From the NCBI GenBank assembly GCA_964599655.1, contig CAZRGV010000129.1:1-17002 (forward strand): 17,002 bases of DNA, written 5' to 3'. This stretch comes from CAZRGV01 sp964599655 (lineage in GTDB: Bacteria > Planctomycetota > Planctomycetia > Isosphaerales > Isosphaeraceae). Positions 1 to 7,030 of the stretch are shown here, piece after piece. Both the position numbers and the translations under genes were made by a program. Each line of letters begins with the position of its first letter. Position 1 is the first letter of the stretch. The notes under the pieces are model-generated. The model had not been told where the DNA came from and did not search any database. It saw only the letters and a list, made by a program, of their open reading frames with translations.

Positions 1-357
1 TGCCACTGGTGGCTGGTCCACCAGTGGCTTCCACGACCAGGCGGAGCACGGGTGGGCAAGCCACCAGGGCCACCCGTCACCACTGTCGTCCTCGACCTCT
101 CGGAGCACCGGTGCACACGCCACCTGTGTCTTCCTCGGGTGCCACTGGTGGCTGGTCCACCAGTGGCTTCCACGACCAGGCGGAGCACGGGTGGGCAAGC
201 CACCAGGGCCACCCGTCACCACTGTCGTCCTCGACCTCTCGGAGCACCGGTGCACACGCCACCTGTGTCTTCCTCGGGTGCCACTGGTGGCTGGTCCACC
301 AGTGGCTTCCACGACCAGGCGGAGCACGGGTGGACAAGCCACCAGTGGCACCCGTCG
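1..357. repeat. 139-bp tandem repeat array, about 2.5 copies
   Basis: Copies start at 1, 140 and 279, so the period is 139 bp. The first two read as identical. The third follows the consensus for about 55 bases, then diverges slightly and ends near 355-357. Each copy opens with CCACTGGTGG and CCACCAGTGG arms around a 5-base loop, a perfect 10-bp dyad. A second 8-bp dyad follows (ACGGGTGG at 48-55, CCACCCGT at 70-77 in copy 1), then the palindrome GCACCGGTGC. The period is not a multiple of three, so the reading frame rotates between copies and the array is not protein coding even though open frames cross it. The array probably continues upstream of the window. Its function is unknown; the dyads suggest a structured RNA, a protein-binding array or a mobile repeat family. 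Confidence 0.93.
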
Positions 358-602
358 AATCCGTCGTTGTTCGGAGGGCGGGCTCTGCTCACCAATCCTC
401 CCTGGCCGTAACGAGTTCGGTGGGCCGTGCCGACCCTTCCCGAGAGCCCTTGCAGGCGATTCCTGATCCGGGCGCGCGGAAAAAGGCCACGGAAACTCCA
501 AGGGGCAAGAGTCTCCGCGGCCGGTTCGCTTGGTGTGTCGGGTCGGTGTCCGAGGCGATTCGAAACCGACCGCAACGCCGCCGGCTTGGCGTCGATCGCC
601 GA

Positions 603-1376
603 TCAGCCGGCCTTGGCCAGCACCGGCTTGGGAACCGGCTCGAGGCTGACCTGGGCCTTGCCCGCGGCGTTGACGAACGCCTCGATCAGTTGCATGTCGA
701 GCGAGACCGTGCCGTCGGTCTGCGGGTGCCACTGCACACCGACGCAGAACCAGTCCTCGCCCGACCACTCAATCGCCTCGATCAGGCCGTCCGGCGCCAG
801 AGCACCGGCGCGGAAGCCCGGAGGCAGCTTGCGAACGCCCTGGTGGTGGTAGCTGTTGACCCGGATTTCTCCCTCGCCGTAAATCTCTTCCAGCATCGTC
901 CCTTTTTCCATCACCACAATGTGGCGATGGACCCCGCCTTGCGGGTCGCGATGCGGAATGCTCCGGGGAAGGTCTTCCGGAAGGTGTTGATAAATGCCGC
1001 CGCCGTAGCAGACGGTCAGCTCCTGCATCCCCAGGCCGATGCCCAGCACGGGCATCTTCCGTTGTTGAACCAGCTTGCAGAGCAACCGGTCGGCCAGCTC
1101 CCGGCGCTCGGGGACGGTCTGGATCGACGGATGAGGGCCCAGGCCCATCTTCTTCGGGTCGAGGTCGTCCCCCTCAGTGAGGACCAATCCGTCGAGGCGG
1201 TGGAAAATCGGCGCGAGGTCGTGCTCCTTGGTCAGCGGCGGCAGCAGCACCGGCAAACCGCCCGCAGCCAGGATGCAGTCGAAATACCCCTGGGAAATGA
1301 CACAGTAGGGGGAGCGGCCCTTCGAAGCCGCTCGGTAGTCGGTATTGATCCCGATCAGGGGGCGATCCTTCGTCAT
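603..1376 (-). CDS. Class I glutamine amidotransferase-like (peptidase C26, PuuD-like) protein lacking the catalytic cysteine
   Basis: A 257-residue protein with the fold and landmarks of gamma-glutamyl-GABA hydrolase-type class I amidotransferases: PLIGI near the N-terminus, the region VLGIGLGMQELTVCYGGG (residues 110-127), VNSYHHQG (173-180) and GVQWHP (213-218). Active members have GICRG at the nucleophile elbow; here it reads GIGLG, so the nucleophile position is Gly114. The catalytic His217 is kept, but the usual Glu two residues later is Gln219. The fold is therefore clear while hydrolase activity is doubtful. I chose the ATG at 1376 because AGGAAGGGA lies 6 bases upstream; an in-frame upstream ATG at 1427 has no such support. 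The gene follows the cytochrome b/c terminator, so it is probably a separate transcription unit. A substrate cannot be inferred. Confidence 0.85.
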   Translation of the reverse strand: MTKDRPLIGINTDYRAASKGRSPYCVISQGYFDCILAAGGLPVLLPPLTKEHDLAPIFHRLDGLVLTEGDDLDPKKMGLGPHPSIQTVPERRELADRLLCKLVQQRKMPVLGIGLGMQELTVCYGGGIYQHLPEDLPRSIPHRDPQGGVHRHIVVMEKGTMLEEIYGEGEIRVNSYHHQGVRKLPPGFRAGALAPDGLIEAIEWSGEDWFCVGVQWHPQTDGTVSLDMQLIEAFVNAAGKAQVSLEPVPKPVLAKAG

Positions 1377-1758
1377 GGCGTCCCTTCCTCTTTGCGTTGG
1401 CGACAGCGAAATCCGTTCGATGTCCAACCCGCGCGGCCTCTCCGTGGGCCCCGCAGGCCCGGTACGCCCGGCTTCGACGTACCGAACTCAAAACCAACTC
1501 GCAAAACTCCCCTTGGCGAACCCAATCGACCGTACGAATCCTTCCTGGCGACGGTCGTCTTCTTCGGGTCTGATGTTCAGGACAGGTCAACGTCGACGCG
1601 ACCGGCAAGCACCTCAAGGTGTGCTGATGAGTCTAGCGACCCGGTTTGGCCAATTCAAGAAAAAACCCGGAAAAATGGCGGTTTTCGCCGTTTTTCCGGG
1701 TGCGCCGGATTCGGGAAGCCAGGTAGTCAAACCGATGGGAAGCCGACCGACCAGCCCC
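1377..1758. other. Intergenic region between cytochrome b/c and the amidotransferase-like gene
   Basis: This 382-bp stretch lies between two minus-strand genes. It holds the intrinsic terminator of the cytochrome operon at 1659-1700 and a small hairpin near 1610-1630 (CACCT, CA, AGGTG). The promoter of the downstream gene should be here, but I see no convincing -35/-10 pair. The open frames that cross it have no ribosome-binding site or recognisable product. Confidence 0.6.
1659..1700 (-). terminator. Rho-independent terminator of the Rieske-cytochrome b/c operon
   Basis: On the minus strand the arms CCCGGAAAAACGGCG and CGCCATTTTTCCGGG form a 15-bp stem with one G-U pair and a 5-base loop. 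TTTTTTCTT follows at once. It lies 58 bases past the cytochrome b/c stop codon and has the right orientation for it. Confidence 0.95.
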
Positions 1759-3819
1759 TCAGCGAGGGTCCGCCGGTCCTGGCTGCCCCCCCTGACCCAC
1801 CGACGATGTATCCGCGCCAACATATTCATCTTTGAGATACTTGATGATCATCTCCAGGTCGTTCGACGACAGGCGATCGGCGAAGGCGGGCATCTGCTCG
1901 CTCTCGTCGAGGAAGCCGTAGAGGTGGGGCGAACCGGGACGCTGGATCATCCGGGCGATCCACCAGTCCGACCCCCAGCCGTAGAGGTTGGGCGCCTCGT
2001 CGTTGGCGTAGACCCAATCCACGTGGCACTGGGCGCACTCGCCCCCTTCCTGGAAGTGCTTAAATCCCGGGTGAAGCTGGATCTCCTCCTGCTCGACCCA
2101 CTCCGAGGCCGGCAGGTCAGCGGGAGTCGTGATCACATGCTTGGCAAAGAAATCGGCGATATCGTTGAGGTCCTTCGCCGTGAGCTTCGAGCTTTTTTTC
2201 CAGCGGGCCATGCCGCCGCACTGGGGCACCTTGCCGAAGTAGGTGGCCGACTTGGGGTCTTCGAGCAGCCCTCGGATCCAGCCGCGAGACCCGAAATGCG
2301 CCAGGTCGGCGGCCGACTGCTTGCTCCAGACCGTGGACTCGACGACCGAGCCATCCGCCCGGACGATCGCCTCGATCGCCTCCCCTTTGGCGTTGGTCCC
2401 CTGGAACCTGTACGCGACGACGGCATTCCCGGCCTTGTCCTTGACGGGTTCCCCGGCTTGGGGCTGGTAGCCGGGCACCTTGGCGACAACCGCCTTGATC
2501 ACCGAGTCGGGGATCCCCTCGACGCGGGGCACGGTGCCGAGTTTCTCCAGGTCCTTGGCGGTCACCTTCGACTCGACGCGGCTGGCCTGACCCTTGCCAT
2601 CGTAGTAGTGACAACTGAGGCACTTTTGATCGAGAACCTGGCCGCCGTGGAACAGCGGGTCGCGGCGCAGCAGGTAGCCGGGGCCATCGGGCGCGATGCC
2701 GACCTCCCGCGCCAGCCACTTCGCGCGGTTGGCGGCCACCTCGGCCTTCTCGCGATCGCTCTGGAACTTCGAATTATTCCAGTCTTCGTTCATGGCGAGA
2801 TACGTCAGGTATCCCGCACCGCCCACCAGCCCGAAGACGAACGCGCAGGCCAGGAAGTGCGCCGGGCCTTTCGGCAGCACTTTGTCCAGCAGCGGCAGGC
2901 AGAACAGCACGGTCAGAATCGCGCCCGGCACGATGATCGTGCCGATCATTTCATACTTGCCCGGAAAGAGCTTGAGCATCTGGAAGAGCGAGAGGAAGTA
3001 CCACTCGGGCCGCGCCGGGTAATCCGAGCTCGACGGATCGGCCGGCGCGTCGAGGTTGGCTCCCCCCTCGTACACGACCATGAACACGAGAATCGCGAAG
3101 ACCGCGCCCGAGGCGACCATATCGAGAAACACCTGCTTGGGCCAGAACTTGTCGACGATTCCCTTCGTCTCCGGCGGGTGGGTCACGCCGTGCTTGCGGA
3201 ACAACGCCACGTGCGCCGCCAGGCAGGCCACCAGCAGGGCCGGCAACAGCCCGACGTGCAGCGCGTAGAACCTCGTGAGCGTCTGGTTCCCGTAGTCCGA
3301 ACCCCCCACCACCACCTTCTGAAGATACGGGCCAACGACCGGCGCGCCTCCCATGATGTTGGTCGCCACCTTCGTGGCCCAGTAGCCTTTCTGGTCCCAG
3401 GGCAGAAGGTAGCCTGTCAGGCTGAACCCGAGGGTCACGAACAAAAGCGCCAGGCCGAACCACCAGTTGACCTCTCTCGGCGAGCGATAGGCTCCGGCCC
3501 AGAGCACCTGGCAGAGGTGCAGCGCCAGCAGGATGACCATCGCCTGAGAGCCGAAGTGGTGGATGCCCCGGAGGAACCAGCCGCCGCTCATCTGGTAGCT
3601 GATGTAGTAGACGCTGCCCCAGGCCGTCGTCGCCGACGGGCTGTAGCTCGTCATCAGGAGCAGCCCCGTCACCAGCTGGATCAGAAAGACCGCCGTCAGG
3701 GCCGAGCCGAACACGTAACGCCAGCGGGCACCGCCCGGAATCGCCTCGTCGAGCGCCTCGTGCAACAGGCCGCGATAGCCGGTGCGGGCGTCGAGCCAGT
3801 CGGATAGTCGCTTAAACAA
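1759..3819 (-). CDS. Cytochrome b fused to a C-terminal di-heme cytochrome c (bc complex b/c subunit)
   Basis: Predicted quinol-oxidising membrane subunit of a cytochrome bc complex, 686 residues. The N-terminal part is a complete cytochrome b. Its heme b ligand pairs are His87/His101 and His188/His203, the 15-residue second spacing being typical of b6-type proteins. It also carries GYLLPWDQKGYWA (136-148) and the quinol-site motif PEWY (271-274). About eight hydrophobic helices end near residue 345. The periplasmic C-terminal part carries two c-heme sites, CLSCH (400-404) and CAQCH (595-599), with candidate Met ligands in GGMARW (about 538) and QMPAF (643). The first c domain contains an unusual stretch, about residues 410-510. 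The start is a TTG inside the end of the Rieske gene, an 8-bp overlap, preceded by AGGAG at 10 bases, which suggests translational coupling. Electrons would pass from quinol to the Rieske centre and then to the fused c hemes. Confidence 0.95.
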   Translation of the reverse strand: MFKRLSDWLDARTGYRGLLHEALDEAIPGGARWRYVFGSALTAVFLIQLVTGLLLMTSYSPSATTAWGSVYYISYQMSGGWFLRGIHHFGSQAMVILLALHLCQVLWAGAYRSPREVNWWFGLALLFVTLGFSLTGYLLPWDQKGYWATKVATNIMGGAPVVGPYLQKVVVGGSDYGNQTLTRFYALHVGLLPALLVACLAAHVALFRKHGVTHPPETKGIVDKFWPKQVFLDMVASGAVFAILVFMVVYEGGANLDAPADPSSSDYPARPEWYFLSLFQMLKLFPGKYEMIGTIIVPGAILTVLFCLPLLDKVLPKGPAHFLACAFVFGLVGGAGYLTYLAMNEDWNNSKFQSDREKAEVAANRAKWLAREVGIAPDGPGYLLRRDPLFHGGQVLDQKCLSCHYYDGKGQASRVESKVTAKDLEKLGTVPRVEGIPDSVIKAVVAKVPGYQPQAGEPVKDKAGNAVVAYRFQGTNAKGEAIEAIVRADGSVVESTVWSKQSAADLAHFGSRGWIRGLLEDPKSATYFGKVPQCGGMARWKKSSKLTAKDLNDIADFFAKHVITTPADLPASEWVEQEEIQLHPGFKHFQEGGECAQCHVDWVYANDEAPNLYGWGSDWWIARMIQRPGSPHLYGFLDESEQMPAFADRLSSNDLEMIIKYLKDEYVGADTSSVGQGGQPGPADPR

Positions 3820-4342
3820 GGGGAATCTGCTCCTCGCTCTGGGACCGGAAACGCTGGAACTTCACGCGGATGGGACTGTCCGGACCGTTCGGAGGCTCGA
3901 CCTCGAGCCGGTCCATCGGCCGGGGCGGGGTGTCGTTCAGCCGCTGGCCGTCGAGCTTGAAGGCGCTGTTGTGGCACGGGCAGAAGAAGCTCTCGCCGTC
4001 GGCCGCCAGGTTCACCGCGCAGCCAAGGTGCGGGCATTCCGCCGTGAACGCCACGATCGGCGTCTTGGACCCGTCGGGCTGTCGAACCAGCCAGACCGAA
4101 CCGATCGGCTCGACGGGGTACTTCACCCAGGCGTCTTGCCGCTCGTCCGAAATCGGGAACTGCCGCGGCACGCCCACTTCGAGTTCCTGGAGCGTGATCG
4201 GCAAGGTCCGGTAGTCGCCCCCCTTCGTCTTGCGACGGAGCGGGTCGAGCAGGTAGGCCACCCCCGGAACGGCCAGGACCAGGCCCATCAGCCCTCCCAG
4301 CACATGGGTGCCATAGCGGTAGATGTCACGGCGGTTGAGCAT
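3812..4342 (-). CDS. Rieske [2Fe-2S] iron-sulfur protein of the cytochrome bc complex
   Basis: Predicted electron-transfer subunit, 176 residues. It has one N-terminal hydrophobic anchor (residues 13-32) preceded by NRRDIYRY, a twin-arginine-like motif that fits Tat export of a folded iron-sulfur protein. The two cluster-binding boxes are intact: CPHLGC (103-108) and CPCHNSAF (121-128), each giving one Cys and one His ligand plus the disulfide cysteines. I chose the ATG at 4342, with GGGGAG 10 bases upstream; a longer in-frame start at 4456 would add a non-homologous leader ahead of the Tat motif. The gene overlaps the downstream cytochrome b/c gene by 8 bp and shares its terminator. No separate cytochrome c gene is nearby, because that function is fused to cytochrome b. 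Confidence 0.95.
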   Translation of the reverse strand: MLNRRDIYRYGTHVLGGLMGLVLAVPGVAYLLDPLRRKTKGGDYRTLPITLQELEVGVPRQFPISDERQDAWVKYPVEPIGSVWLVRQPDGSKTPIVAFTAECPHLGCAVNLAADGESFFCPCHNSAFKLDGQRLNDTPPRPMDRLEVEPPNGPDSPIRVKFQRFRSQSEEQIPLV

Positions 4343-4669
4343 CGAGCGGAGTCTCCCCGGATCGAGGGGCGGGCCAATCGCGGCGGTTCGGTTCAGTTCA
4401 GTCGAAGGCCGGCGGAACCGGACAACGCCTCCGACCGAGCCACAGGTCGTTCCCATCGCGAACCGCGCGTTCCGAAATCAATCCCATGGGTCGCGGGCAA
4501 GCAGGTCGATCAGGCAGGTCCGTGGGGCAAGCGCCTTCACGCGAGGCTTCAGGCGGGCATTCGACGGCCAATCAGAACAGGTTCTCAAGTCTTGAGCAAG
4601 AGGGTGGATCGCCAAACCTCGTGGCTCGTGCGTCCTGGATCCGAGCCGTTCGGTCTTCGATCGGCCCCG
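4343..4669. other. Intergenic region upstream of the Rieske gene
   Basis: This 327-bp stretch lies between the nrnA-like stop codon and the Rieske start, both on the minus strand. The clearest element is the 13-bp palindrome CTCAAG-T-CTTGAG at 4584-4596, a possible operator or small hairpin. The operon promoter should lie here, but I cannot point to a good -35/-10 pair. I see no RNA gene, and the short open frames have no supporting ribosome-binding site. Confidence 0.5.
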
Positions 4670-5665
4670 TCATGACGTCGACGATAGGGCCGCTTTCACG
4701 GCCTCCAACACGCGGGACACCGACTCCGGACCGGTCTCCGGCAGGTTCGCGCCGGCCGCCGCGCGATGACCGCCGCCGCCGAACTGAGCGGCCAGCCTGG
4801 CGCAGTCGAAACCGTTCCGCGAACGGAGGCTGACCTTCATGCCCCCTCGGTGCTGCTCGATGAACAACAGGCCGACCTCGACCCCTCGCAGGCTGACCGT
4901 GTAGTCCACGAGGTCTTCCGTGTCGGGCGGAATCGCACCGGTCCGCTGGAAGTCGTCGAGCGTCACCACCGTGTACGCGATCCGCCCATCCAGCTCGGTC
5001 TTCAGGTCGGCCAGGGCCTCACCCATCATCCGCAGCCGTCCCAACGTGTTCCGCTCGAACAGGAGCCGGTAGACCCGTTCGATCTCCGCGCCATGCTCGA
5101 CCAGCTCGGCGGTCATCCGCAGGGTTTCGGGGCGCGTCGTCGGATGTCGGAACCAGCCGGTGTCCATCGCGACCGCCGTCAGGAGGCCAGTCGCCATCAA
5201 CGGCGAGATCGGCACGCCGAGCCACTTCGACGCGCGAAAGACCAGCGAGCCGGTCGCCTCGGCCGTCGTATCCTTGAGGACGGTCGCTCCGAGGTCGTCC
5301 TCGCTGACGTGGTGATCGATCACGACCTTCGGGCCGTCGAACCCCTTCACGAAGTCGGCCATCGGCCCAAGCTGCGACCAGCTTGAGAGGTCGAGGATGA
5401 CCAGGGCCCGGCGATCCGCCAGGTCTTCGGGCTGGACCTTCACGCCGAATTGCTCGAACAACCGGCCATCCGGGTCGAGGAAGTCGTAACGTGGCGGGGT
5501 CGGGCTCGCGTTGACGACCCGCACGTCCCTCCCGAGATGTCGCAGCAGGCCCACCATGCCGACTTCCGAGCCGAGCGCGTCGCCGTCGGGCCGGACGTGC
5601 GTGGTCACCAGGAAGCGTTCGTGGGCCGCGATCAGATGCGAGAGCGGGGTCCAGTCGACGGTCAT
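4670..5665 (-). CDS. nrnA: DHH-family phosphoesterase, NrnA-like oligoribonuclease / pAp phosphatase
   Basis: A 331-residue cytoplasmic DHH/DHHA1 protein. In this family NrnA degrades 2-5 nt RNA oligomers and dephosphorylates 3'-phosphoadenosine 5'-phosphate with Mn2+. The metal motifs are all present: HVRPDGDALGS (residues 23-33), Asp92 in LDLSSW, DHH at 117-119, and Asp168 in AMDTGWFRHP. The C-terminal DHHA1 substrate-binding motif FGGGGHRAAAG spans 295-305. The length is normal for NrnA. The ATG at 5665 lies about 23 bases below a predicted start site and has only a weak GGA upstream. Oligoribonuclease is expected, but the motifs do not separate it from a close DHH paralogue with another small substrate. 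The gene appears to be transcribed separately from the sugar-nucleotide enzyme 69 bases upstream. Confidence 0.9.
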   Translation of the reverse strand: MTVDWTPLSHLIAAHERFLVTTHVRPDGDALGSEVGMVGLLRHLGRDVRVVNASPTPPRYDFLDPDGRLFEQFGVKVQPEDLADRRALVILDLSSWSQLGPMADFVKGFDGPKVVIDHHVSEDDLGATVLKDTTAEATGSLVFRASKWLGVPISPLMATGLLTAVAMDTGWFRHPTTRPETLRMTAELVEHGAEIERVYRLLFERNTLGRLRMMGEALADLKTELDGRIAYTVVTLDDFQRTGAIPPDTEDLVDYTVSLRGVEVGLLFIEQHRGGMKVSLRSRNGFDCARLAAQFGGGGHRAAAGANLPETGPESVSRVLEAVKAALSSTS

Positions 5666-5679
5666 GGCGAGTTCCAGGG

Positions 5680-5724
5680 CGGGCCTAAAAACGTATTATA
5701 GGCCCGATCCCAACATCCACGCAA
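5680..5724 (-). promoter_or_regulatory. Candidate sigma-70 promoter of the nrnA-like gene, overlapping an 8-bp dyad
   Basis: The minus strand has a perfect TATAAT (5700-5695), with TTGCGT 18 bases upstream (5724-5719). The predicted start of transcription is about 23 bases before the ATG. The -10 box lies inside the dyad CGGGCCTA-N11-TAGGCCCG (5680-5706), a possible operator. The dyad might instead end the upstream transcript, but no T tract follows it. Confidence 0.6.
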
Positions 5725-5734
5725 CGGCCGCGGC

Positions 5735-6718
5735 TCAGGTCGTGTAGGCATCGACCCGGAAGAGGTCGAGGTTCTCGCGAACCCAGGCGATCGTCTCGTC
5801 GAGCCCCTCGTCGAGCGTGTATTGCGGCTCCCAGCCCCAGAGTTCGCGAGCCAGGGCGGTTCCCGCCAGCAATCGGCCCACCTCGCTGGCCGCCGGCCGG
5901 ATGCGTTGCGGGTCCGTCTGGACCTCGATCGTTCGACCGAGCCGAGCCCCGATTCGCTCGACCAGCTCGCCGATCGACAGGTCGTCCCCACGGCCGATGT
6001 TCACGGCCCGTCCGATCGCCGCGTCGCAGCCGGCAATCGACACGAAGCCCGCCACCGTATCCTTGACGTAGGTCAGGTCGCGCCTCGGGTCGAGGCTGCC
6101 GAGCCGCACGACCGGGCGAGTCAGCGCCTGGCTGATGATCGTCGGAATGATCGCACGGGCCGACTGCCGCGGGCCAAACGTGTTGAACGGGCGGAGGATC
6201 GTCACCGGCAGGTCGAACGCACGTTGATAGCTCAGCCCGAGGGCGTCGGCTCCAATCTTCGACGCCGCGTAAGGCGACTGCCCTTGCAGCGGGTGCGCCT
6301 CGTCGATCGGCACGTAACGCGCCGTGCCATACACCTCCGAGGTCGAGGTCAGCACCAGGCGCTCCAGCCGATCGCTCGCCCGGCAGGCGTTCAGCACGTG
6401 CGACGTCCCGACCACGTTCGTCTGCGTCACGTCGTGCGGGTTCTGGTACGAGTACGGAATGGCGATCAGCGCACCGAGGTGCAACACCCACTCCTGCCCT
6501 TGAACCGCCCGACGGACCGATTCCGGATCTTTCAGGTCGCCCCGCTGAACCTCTACGTCCTTCAAGAGGTCCGCGTCGATCCGATCCAGATGCCCCCGGT
6601 CGTCCCGGCCGTTGTAGCGAATCAGCGCCCGAACCCGGTGCCCATCCCGCGCCAGCCGCTCCACCAGATGGCTGCCGATGAACCCCCCCGCCCCCGTGAC
6701 CAGGACCGTCTTGCCCAT
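5735..6718 (-). CDS. SDR-family nucleotide-sugar 4,6-dehydratase/epimerase, LegB-like
   Basis: Extended short-chain dehydrogenase of 327 residues. It has the NAD-binding glycine motif TGAGGFIGSHL (residues 8-18), the active-site stretch TSTSEVYGT (124-132), catalytic Tyr150 and Lys154 in YAASK, and the substrate-region motifs QGQSPY and RPFNTFGPRQSARAIIPTII. This last signature and ALIAIPYSYQNP match NAD-dependent 4,6-dehydratases of the LegB type, which act on UDP- or GDP-linked N-acetylglucosamine. A UDP-glucose-type epimerase is the main alternative. I chose the ATG at 6718 because the Rossmann strand starts right after it and GGGTGGAG lies just upstream; the in-frame ATG at 6766 would add 16 odd residues. 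No partner glycan genes lie in the window, so the pathway is open. It probably supplies a cell-surface glycan. Confidence 0.85.
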   Translation of the reverse strand: MGKTVLVTGAGGFIGSHLVERLARDGHRVRALIRYNGRDDRGHLDRIDADLLKDVEVQRGDLKDPESVRRAVQGQEWVLHLGALIAIPYSYQNPHDVTQTNVVGTSHVLNACRASDRLERLVLTSTSEVYGTARYVPIDEAHPLQGQSPYAASKIGADALGLSYQRAFDLPVTILRPFNTFGPRQSARAIIPTIISQALTRPVVRLGSLDPRRDLTYVKDTVAGFVSIAGCDAAIGRAVNIGRGDDLSIGELVERIGARLGRTIEVQTDPQRIRPAASEVGRLLAGTALARELWGWEPQYTLDEGLDETIAWVRENLDLFRVDAYTT

Positions 6719-7030
6719 CGACTCCACCCCCGAGATCGTCCCTGATCCGCACGCACTCTCCCGCACTTCGCCGCCATCCTACGGTTTTTCCCCACCCCGA
6801 CAACGGGAATCTCACGTCCGAGTCCCCCTCCAACGGCAATCTCCGCCCTGAAACGAATCTCCGCCGGAATGGACTATTTTTCCTCATGTCCCTAAAGGGC
6901 CCGCATTCGCCGGTCGATAATGTTTAACAGAAAAGTGAAGGTCCACCCAAGGTTTGTGTGGCCCGTGATGCGAAACGGACGGTCGCACAACGACTGCATA
7001 GGACATCCCGATCCTCCCGGAGTACCGCCG
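6719..7030. other. Divergent intergenic region with three short direct repeats
   Basis: These 312 bp separate the minus-strand dehydratase from the plus-strand gene at 7031. They contain three related direct repeats built on AACGGNAATCTCCGCC: near 6801-6813, 6831-6847 and 6851-6865. The second is the fullest and the third lacks a base or two. They sit in the leader or promoter zone of the dehydratase. A weak GATAAT occurs at 6916-6921 on the plus strand without a good -35 partner. No RNA gene is visible. Confidence 0.5.

Noticed and set aside
1..357. CRISPR array
   Set aside because: The whole 139-bp unit is repeated, with no unique spacers, and no cas genes lie in the window.
541..571. GGTCGGT/ACCGACC dyad as terminator of the amidotransferase-like gene
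   Set aside because: The loop is 17 bases and no T tract follows on the minus strand.
9..1835. 608-codon plus-strand open frame
   Set aside because: It crosses the non-coding tandem array and then runs antisense to the amidotransferase-like gene. It has no ribosome-binding site or known domain.
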